From Limanda limanda (Eukaryota; Chordata; Actinopteri; Pleuronectiformes; Pleuronectidae), in assembly GCF_963576545.1 (NCBI RefSeq), contig NC_083636.1:9798856-9862855 (forward strand): a DNA stretch of 64,000 nucleotides. Reading direction: 5' to 3'. The translations under genes were made by a program, and so were the position numbers. This document shows positions 57,601-64,000 of this stretch, piece by piece. A model generated the notes under the pieces. That model was not told where the DNA came from. It saw only the letters and a list, made by a program, of their open reading frames with translations, and made no database searches. Position 1 is the first letter of the stretch. Each line of letters opens with the position of its first letter.

Positions 57601-58880
57601 TAAGTATAGTGTCATAGCAGACAGAGAAGAGAAGAGTGTTATTATAATCAAACTGACTGTACAGAAATATGTATGACCTGACTGTCAGGTCTGCAAAAGT
57701 TATCCACCTGCTGGTAATATCGGACCAGATGAGGCTGTAACAGCACAACCTCTGATGGTATTAAACCTAACAATGGTTTGTCTTATTGCATTGTTCAAAT
57801 TTTTGTTCTTCCTACTGGGGTTTGAATGGAGCAGTGGTGATTCTACACAGCTGCCTTTAAACTCAAATTACACTGCATATATAGTTAATCCAACAAAAAT
57901 ATTAGCCGCAAAGCTGTGCTTCTATTTTCTGTATAATCCACACCAAACAATTAGGCCCATTATAATAATTTAGTTGCAGAACCCCCCCTGCTCTTAGACC
58001 TCTCTACGTGGCAGCTCTGTGTTCAAATTGACCTACAAACCCGAGAGGAGAGAGATCAGCGAGGACGTGCTTAAGTTAGCAGTCTTTCCTGTTGTTGACA
58101 CTCCTCCACCAGGGCGGCATGTGGCTTTGATGCAGCCGCAGCAGCTGCCCTCTGCCAGCGTTGCATCAGAAGCCCCTGCAGCTCCTTATTGGCATGTGGC
58201 TTGACCGACAAAGTATTCCTCGCCATCGCCGTCTCCCTTTGATCAGGGGGGACACACCAAAACGTGTGAGAACGAGAGGCGTGCGGCCGTGAAGGACCCG
58301 TTGGGGAGCTTCAATGTCAGAGGAGAAGGGGTCTCTCGGGAATCCACACTGCTTATTTTTCAAGAATAAAAAAGGGAAATGTGAGAAACGTGTTTTGTCT
58401 TGTTATCAGGAAGAACATTTGATCTTGAATCAGTCCAGCAGTCAGTGCTTTGTTAAATACAGGCTTTGTTTTTCTGGCTATTAATGAATCCCATGAAACG
58501 ATTTAAATCAACAACCTCCTCATAATATTTTTTGACTTCTCTGTCTGTGGCACTGGTTCCTAAAATGACACCCCTAAATAAGCTTCTCAAAAATATATCA
58601 TTTAATTCTAAAATAGCCCAGACGTTTCCTAAAATAGCTGGGCACTGTAGCTTTTAACAAATTCCTCTCAAACAGTACTACAAGTACTGGTGAATTTATT
58701 GGTGATGAATTCACATTTGGTGCTTCGCAGAGAGAGAATTTTACAGCAGCTGGACATGTGGGACTGTGCTGTGGAATAGGATTTACAAATAATTGGTTCC
58801 TGTCTCTATCTTGGATTTGAAAAATATGGACCTCCACTTATATTGAGTTAAAATGCCTCATTGCAAGAGCTTGACAGCTG
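54700..58880. other. Non-coding interval, no gene seen
   Basis: Open frames up to 135 codons (57,032-57,439) have no recognisable domains or splice partners. No RNA genes or repeats with defined ends recognised. Confidence 0.45.
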
Positions 58881-58889
58881 CAGCATATG

Positions 58890-58921
58890 AACACACACAC
58901 ACACACACACGCACACACACA
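58890..58921. repeat. (CA)n microsatellite
   Basis: CA repeat with one G interruption, about 16 units. Confidence 0.9.
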
Positions 58922-58924
58922 GTT

Positions 58925-61910
58925 GTGACTTGAGGAAATCACACTGACTTCCTTACATTTCCTGGTGACTTACTCTAATCTTAACCAGTCACTATTTCCT
59001 TAAACCTTAACCTAAGTCTTTACTGATGAATGTTGAACTAACCTTAACACATGTCTTCACCTTAACCTTATATGATTAACAACATTAGGAGTTGATTGTT
59101 TGTACTCTTAGGGAAGGGAAGCCCCCATTATATGAGTAATATTTGACCCCACACACACATACAGGAATACAGACAAACTGTGGCAATAAGTCTGAAACTG
59201 TGGCTGCTTCAAGCTGAACTTTGGGACCAATGGAAGTTAAATCCACGGGCTCGATCGCAGCTTCTCTGGATGGATCGCTCACAGCGCCTGGTAGCCTCGA
59301 CCGGTCTGGGTAGCGACAGCAGCAGCAGCAGGCGACGATGATGGTGACAGACAAGTCTCCTACTCCGAGCCTGTGGGTCCATCTCTTCTCTAAACACAAA
59401 CACGCAGCGTGTTGTATTAACTCCCACACTGACTTATCTTCCCTTCCCCGTGGTATTTTGACAGTGGCGTAACACAAAGCCGCCGTGTCCTTTTTTCTTG
59501 ATGTTCAACGCTTCATGTGTGGAAAATGAATTCTTCAGACATTCCCTCCAGAACTGACAGAGACTTATGCTGCATGAGTCCTGAAGCTTAGGCTCTGTGA
59601 TGAGAAAAAAACACAAAACAGCCCCTAAACAGACCATTAGTATGTGTACCATGATGCTTCCTGCCAAGCAGAGCATGACAGTTGTGATACCTTGCTGATT
59701 TTAGGACTGCACTCACATGTTTATAAATCCCACAATATCCCTAGTAATCAATAGTCTTCCCAGGATCCATTGTATGTGATTAGGCTGAATGGCATCATGA
59801 GCACAGCAGCAGCAGCAGCACAGCACCTCAGAGGGTTATTGATCCATAAACTGCACGTGAAGTAAAACTGTGAAGAGGCTTTTTGTTTATACACCCGATG
59901 AGATTGCTGTGCTGCAGAGATCCTGGTTTCCCTTTCCTCTTTTTCAACATTAAGAAGGCGCTGAGCCGTCCTGTGCTGTTTACTGAAGACTTTAACATAA
60001 GACGGTGTACGTGGTTTGAATGAAGTTCTAACGTGTTGCTGTCCAGTTGCAGAGGTGATTTTAAGCCATTTTAAAGCAAGAGCTAAACTCCAGAAATTGT
60101 GTCCGGACAAGAGATTGTCCAGGTCAGACGTTTTCACAACACCAGGAAAATGTCCAAAGCATTTAGGCGAGGGGTAGACATTGCAGGATGCAGGACACGA
60201 CGAATAAATTCCGCTGTGGTCATCGTGTTTTTGTTTACAGCACATCAACACCAGCGACGGTTCCTGACACCAAAAGCTCTCGAATTTCACTGTCTTTCCA
60301 AAAATGATATCTTCTTTGGCTCCTCTTTTTTAATCCTAAGATATTTCTGATCTTTCACTGTGTGTCAAAAACGTCACAAACATCCCCACTCGCTCGTCGT
60401 GAATTCTCTGAACATTATCCTGCTGTGTTCTCATATGGGCTCACATGGACTTTTTCCAAAGATTTTTACTGGGGGGGCTGGTAGGAAAAATTCTGGAAAA
60501 TGTCCACACCAGAGCAGCATATATGTTTAGGGAAGGTGACATGGGGGCTGCTCGTATTGTCCAGCTGACACAGCACATCTGGGAGCAGGCAGGAGAGCAC
60601 TGGGGAAGATGTCTAATTGTGCTGCACCAACATGGGTCTGACTGGGTGAATTTGAAACTTTGAATCTTTTTTTTTTACCTATTAAATAAAATAAAACTGT
60701 CTGCAATGAATGAGGGACTATACTCAAAGCCAGAAGAGGCATTCCAGTCTGCAAGGGATAACTCTCGTTATGTGATACGTGATACAAGATAAAATAATAA
60801 AAAGATGAACCTCAATATGAGCATCATATATCTCCTCTAAAGCCTTTTGAATGATGTGCTAAACATTTGCGGTGCAGTTTGCAAATACTGCATGAAAGCC
60901 TGAATGTTATTCAATAAACCTATCTGCACACAGCAACATGCAGCATGCGATCGACTGAATATACTCAAGTTTAAGTGTTGGCATGCTCCATCAAACTGTG
61001 CTTCATTTGTTTATTCATGTTCTCTAACAAACCTTATTTCCTGAAGATGATAGTCAAAGATGCCCCCTGCTCTGCTGGTGTATTGCTTGCCCTGTGCTTT
61101 ATTGGCTGCCATGCCAACCGCTGCAGGAGTGAGTTGATGGTGCGGTTCCTGCTGGTTATGTATTCATATTTGCCGTGTCGCTTTTAAAGAACTTTTGAGG
61201 CGCCACACAAGTGTTGATAACGACTGTGCATAAAAGCCATAACCATCTTCAGGATGTTCATTACTCAGATTACGGGAGACTCATCCGCCGCTCTTATCGA
61301 GCCACATCGCCATCTTCTCATCACAGATCGCCCAGAGACGTGGCTTTGTTATTCAGAGTGCCTGGCAAAGAGATAACAGGTACACAAAGAAAGGCCTATT
61401 ATTCTGGGACATCTGGCATCAGCCCGGCTCCACGGCCTCGTCGGACGGTGAAACGGCTCATCAGCGCCGAGAAAAGCGAGCAGACTGTTCACACACTCGC
61501 TGTTTTGTTTTCTCCCAAATGCGTGGGCCGAAGACAGATAAGGTGTAGATTGCTTTATGACACTTTATTCAGGCTGTGCGTCAGAATCACAGCCAGATTG
61601 TTTGTGCCTTTGTTGAAAGTGATGAAAGTTTGGATCCTAAATTTCATTATTCTGCAGTGGAGGATTATGGGGTGCATAAAATGAATAATCCCATACTTCA
61701 GATCTTCATTCTAACTATTCAGCATTATTGAACCGTTACACTTTATGTGCTTAGCCATTAGCGGGCTGTGCAGTGTGGTATCAGGATATATAAACCAGGA
61801 ATAGTCGACCATCTGCTCAGTACATACACTGTGTTTTATGTACTTTCTATACAAATGACCCAAATGGTAACAAAAAAATGAAAATGATGAACAAGGCAAG
61901 TTGGCTTGTC
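58925..61910. other. Non-coding interval, no gene seen
   Basis: The longest frame (180 codons, minus, 59,748-60,290) has no recognisable domain and includes a (GCA)n-encoded Ala run at about 59,800-59,820. The 157-codon plus frame at 61,211-61,684 is likewise unrecognised. Neither has visible promoter or splice context. Confidence 0.45.
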
Positions 61911-61912
<2 letters not shown>

Positions 61913-61988
<76 letters not shown>

Positions 61989-62003
61989 TGTGTGTGTGTG
62001 TGT
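61913..62003. repeat. (TG)n microsatellite, longest dinucleotide run in window
   Basis: About 45 TG units with a single TA interruption at 61,981-61,982. Cys/Val repeat frames on the plus strand are artefacts. Confidence 0.95.
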
Positions 62004-62959
62004 CAGTTATGCAAACAGGACTTGCAGGAAAAGCCTACACAATGCTCAAGGTCGTTGTTTTCCATTTCTATTTTCTCAGAATGTGTATCACAATATAATC
62101 TCATTGAGATACAAATGATGTCATCCTTTGCCCACTGGATGCATTTTAGCGAAACACTCAGGGACTGGCCACACAATGAAAGTTACTTTTGCCCTCAAAG
62201 CAGATCGGTCTGTTGGGTTTTGCACAGGTTTACAAAAATAAACAGGTTTTAGGAGCTAGGTTGTCAACACAAGCTTTAAGGTGTCTCTGAAATCAAAACT
62301 GCATTTTTAAGGCTGTACTATTTTACCAAATACTCATATTATGTCTCGTAGTATTTTGTGAAGTCTAATATCCTTGACCTGCCCAGCACACGAATATACA
62401 ATTAGTGACAAGATGAAAAACAGGGTGAAGCTTTTTCTCATTAAAAGCAAAATATCTTTTGTCAGAAATTGGTTTGGAGATAAATTGAGTTTAAAAGAGA
62501 CTGAATATTGGACTTAATTTGCCCGGTAGCCAGAAATAAATGCGTGTTTACTGCAGTTTGTGTATATAAGTTATTGTTTGCTAACACCTTTTACATATCA
62601 ACTTAATGATAATGTCGCTGCTTCAACAAGAGCAACACAAATGGAAACTAACCAATTAAAAATGCTTTTACACATTTATTTATCTGCCATTCTCTTATCT
62701 GCTATATGCTTGTGTTTATTTTAAGTAGAAAGACATGAGTTTTATGCTGGAAGGGAGAACTGAGAAGCATTTTTATGGACCCTGAAGACAGTGGATTTAT
62801 TCTATGATAGTAGAAAAGGATGGATTTTCTGGACCCTGCCCTTTGTAACACAGATGGCAGGCTGAGAGTTACTTGATAACCATCAAGAGGGTGGGATCTG
62901 AGCTCCCATGAAAGTTATAAAACCATACATCAGTGGGAGTCGCTATAACATAATCCAAC

Positions 62960-63170
62960 AAATGGTCTGTAAATGGTTTGTATTTATGTTTTCTATCGAC
63001 CACTGGGGATTTAAAACACAGTTTTTGCCATTCACACATTCATGCAGTGCATCTCATAGCAGCAGGAACCATTTGGGGTTCAGCATCTTGCTCAAAGCAT
63101 TCTGGTGTGTGGATGACCTCCTGCAGCCACAGACGCCAACCATTAATTTAATCACAAATATTGCAATTTA
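62960..63170. repeat. Fragment related to the 18.9-kb SINE-like repeat
   Basis: Blocks CATTCACACATTCATGCAGT, GCATCTCATAGCAGCA and GGGGTTCAGCATCTTGCTCA match the order in 18.94-19.04 kb. The tRNA-like head is missing or too degraded to see. Confidence 0.55.
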
Positions 63171-63194
63171 GAATATAATATAATATATATTTAT

Positions 63195-63500
63195 TGTCCA
63201 AGGTCCAAGGTGCAAATGTGTCTTTGGCTAACCAAGCACCAGATAAACCACAACTTAAAAAAACAAACAAGCAATTAGTAAAACAAACACATAGATAGGG
63301 TTAAGTTATACATAAAAAAAGTTCATGTCAATCCCTTCTGTCACATTGTAGAGTTCAGGATATTGATGGCACTTGGGATGAAGGACTTCTGAAACATGTT
63401 TTTAGTTGCTAGAGGGACCTCCTTGTTGTCTCCCCTGTCCAATGCAATGTAATGTCCATTTAAGTGTATGTATCTGTCTGAGATAACTGGGGTCAAATAA
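63195..63500. repeat. Dispersed repeat fragment
   Basis: Contains GAGTTCAGGATATTGATGGC, TTGGGATGAAGGACTTCTGA and GTTGCTAGAGGGACCTCCTT, a combination I recognise from dispersed fish repeats. Ends are not resolved and there is no intact frame. Confidence 0.4.
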
Positions 63501-63574
63501 AGACTTTAACAACAGAACCAGTGTCTCCTGAATGAGTGACAATGACTGCAATTCATCACCAAGCCGCTGTGAGG

Positions 63575-63760
63575 CGCTGCTGAGAGCGGCGCGCAGCAGC
63601 TGACGTGAACACGTGTGGAAGAAGAAGAGACTGTTTACATGTTTTCAGCTAACAACATTATCTTTGTAAAATATTTTTACAATAACAATTTAACCGGGGT
63701 TGGTTTCGGGTATTTCACCAAGAAGCAAAAAAACCAAATGACAAGAATTCACCTGTTAGC
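63575..63760 (+). promoter_or_regulatory. Probable promoter / 5' UTR of the gene starting at 63.8 kb
   Basis: GC-rich patch with GAGCGGCGCGCAGCAGC, a CRE-like TGACGTGA at 63,601-63,608 and an E-box CACGTG at 63,610-63,615. No TATA box is obvious. The call rests on the downstream ATG-to-donor exon. Confidence 0.45.
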
Positions 63761-63781
63761 ATGACGGCTACCGCTAGCTAG
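63738..63781 (+). promoter_or_regulatory. Two overlapping short upstream ORFs
   Basis: uORF 1 starts at 63,738 and has eight codons with its stop at 63,762-63,764. uORF 2 starts at 63,761, overlapping that stop as ATGA, has six codons and ends at 63,781. The main ATG follows 12 bases later at 63,794. They matter only if transcription starts upstream of 63,738. Confidence 0.4.
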
Positions 63782-63793
63782 CTCTCAGGGAGG

Positions 63794-63892
63794 ATGCTAA
63801 CTCTGCTACCCGTCCTGAAGCTGCTGAATGTGGGACCACACACCTGGACTCAGCCTGCTGGAAACACTGGGCTCAAATCTATCCGTGTAAAG
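63794..63892 (+). CDS. First coding exon of an unidentified gene, probably mitochondrial protein (partial)
   Basis: ATG in a favourable context (AGGATGC) opens 33 codons up to a consensus donor AAG|GTAAGA, phase 0; the rest lies beyond the window. The peptide begins MLTLLPVLKLLNVGPHTWTQ, has Lys/Arg at 9, 28, 31 and 33 and no acidic residue, which fits an N-terminal mitochondrial presequence. I do not recognise the gene. It is not the start of krr1, the human neighbour beyond PHLDA1. It could also be a signal-anchor or a non-conserved exon. Confidence 0.5.
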
Positions 63893-64000
63893 GTAAGATC
63901 ATATTAATCTATTTTATGTTATTATAAGTTGTGTGTGCGCTTAACCTTTTCATGTATAAAAATGGAAAAAGTTACAATCGACTTGATGTAATTGTGGGCT

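Noticed and set aside
59748..60290. 180-codon minus-strand open frame
   Set aside because: No domain, no family resemblance, Ala run from a GCA repeat, no promoter or splice context.
61878..62252. Cys-Val repeat protein frames on plus
   Set aside because: Translation of a (TG)n microsatellite.
1..64000. CRISPR array, bacterial operon, phage or virus-derived genes
   Set aside because: No regularly spaced unique spacers, no prokaryotic gene organisation, and no retroviral or other viral protein motifs recognised.
1..64000. tRNA, rRNA or other structural RNA genes
   Set aside because: The only tRNA-like sequences are degenerate SINE heads; no intact cloverleaf or rRNA core was recognised.

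Overview
The window is vertebrate nuclear DNA, most likely from a percomorph-type teleost fish. The evidence is two recognisable vertebrate genes with spliced structure, abundant CA/TG and GAT microsatellites, and several repeats of a kind that is common in fish genomes (tRNA-derived SINEs, a hAT element, a piggyBac-like element). No bacterial or organellar genes, CRISPR arrays or operons are present.

Layout. 1-1.7 kb: a large foldback (inverted-repeat) element with nested hairpins, next to an AT-rich tandem array. 1.96-2.2 kb: a broken remnant resembling a TRIM coiled coil. 2.5-28 kb: a gene-poor stretch holding dispersed repeats, SINEs, a polypurine tract and microsatellites; I see no supportable gene. 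27.85-28.44 kb: a GAT-type microsatellite ending at the CpG-rich promoter and non-coding exon 1 (to 28,676) of nap1l1. 33.5-49.45 kb: the 14 coding exons of nap1l1, a histone chaperone, which join in frame into a 394-residue protein; its 3' UTR probably runs to about 51.2 kb. nap1l1 introns hold a diverged foldback fragment (intron 2), a hAT element with a perfect 8-bp target duplication (intron 9) and a piggyBac-like element bounded by TTAA (intron 14). 52.47-52.94 kb: phlda1, a single-exon pleckstrin-homology-like gene on the same strand. 53-63.5 kb: non-coding with simple repeats and dispersed repeats. 63.58-63.89 kb: probable promoter and first coding exon of a further plus-strand gene that runs off the window; its 33-residue start looks like a mitochondrial presequence, and I could not identify it.

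The nap1l1-phlda1 order and shared orientation match the human NAP1L1-PHLDA1 pair on 12q21, which supports the paralogue assignment over nap1l4-phlda2. I saw no sign of an undescribed multi-gene system. The most unusual objects are the foldback family (two copies in the window) and the promoter-proximal microsatellite.
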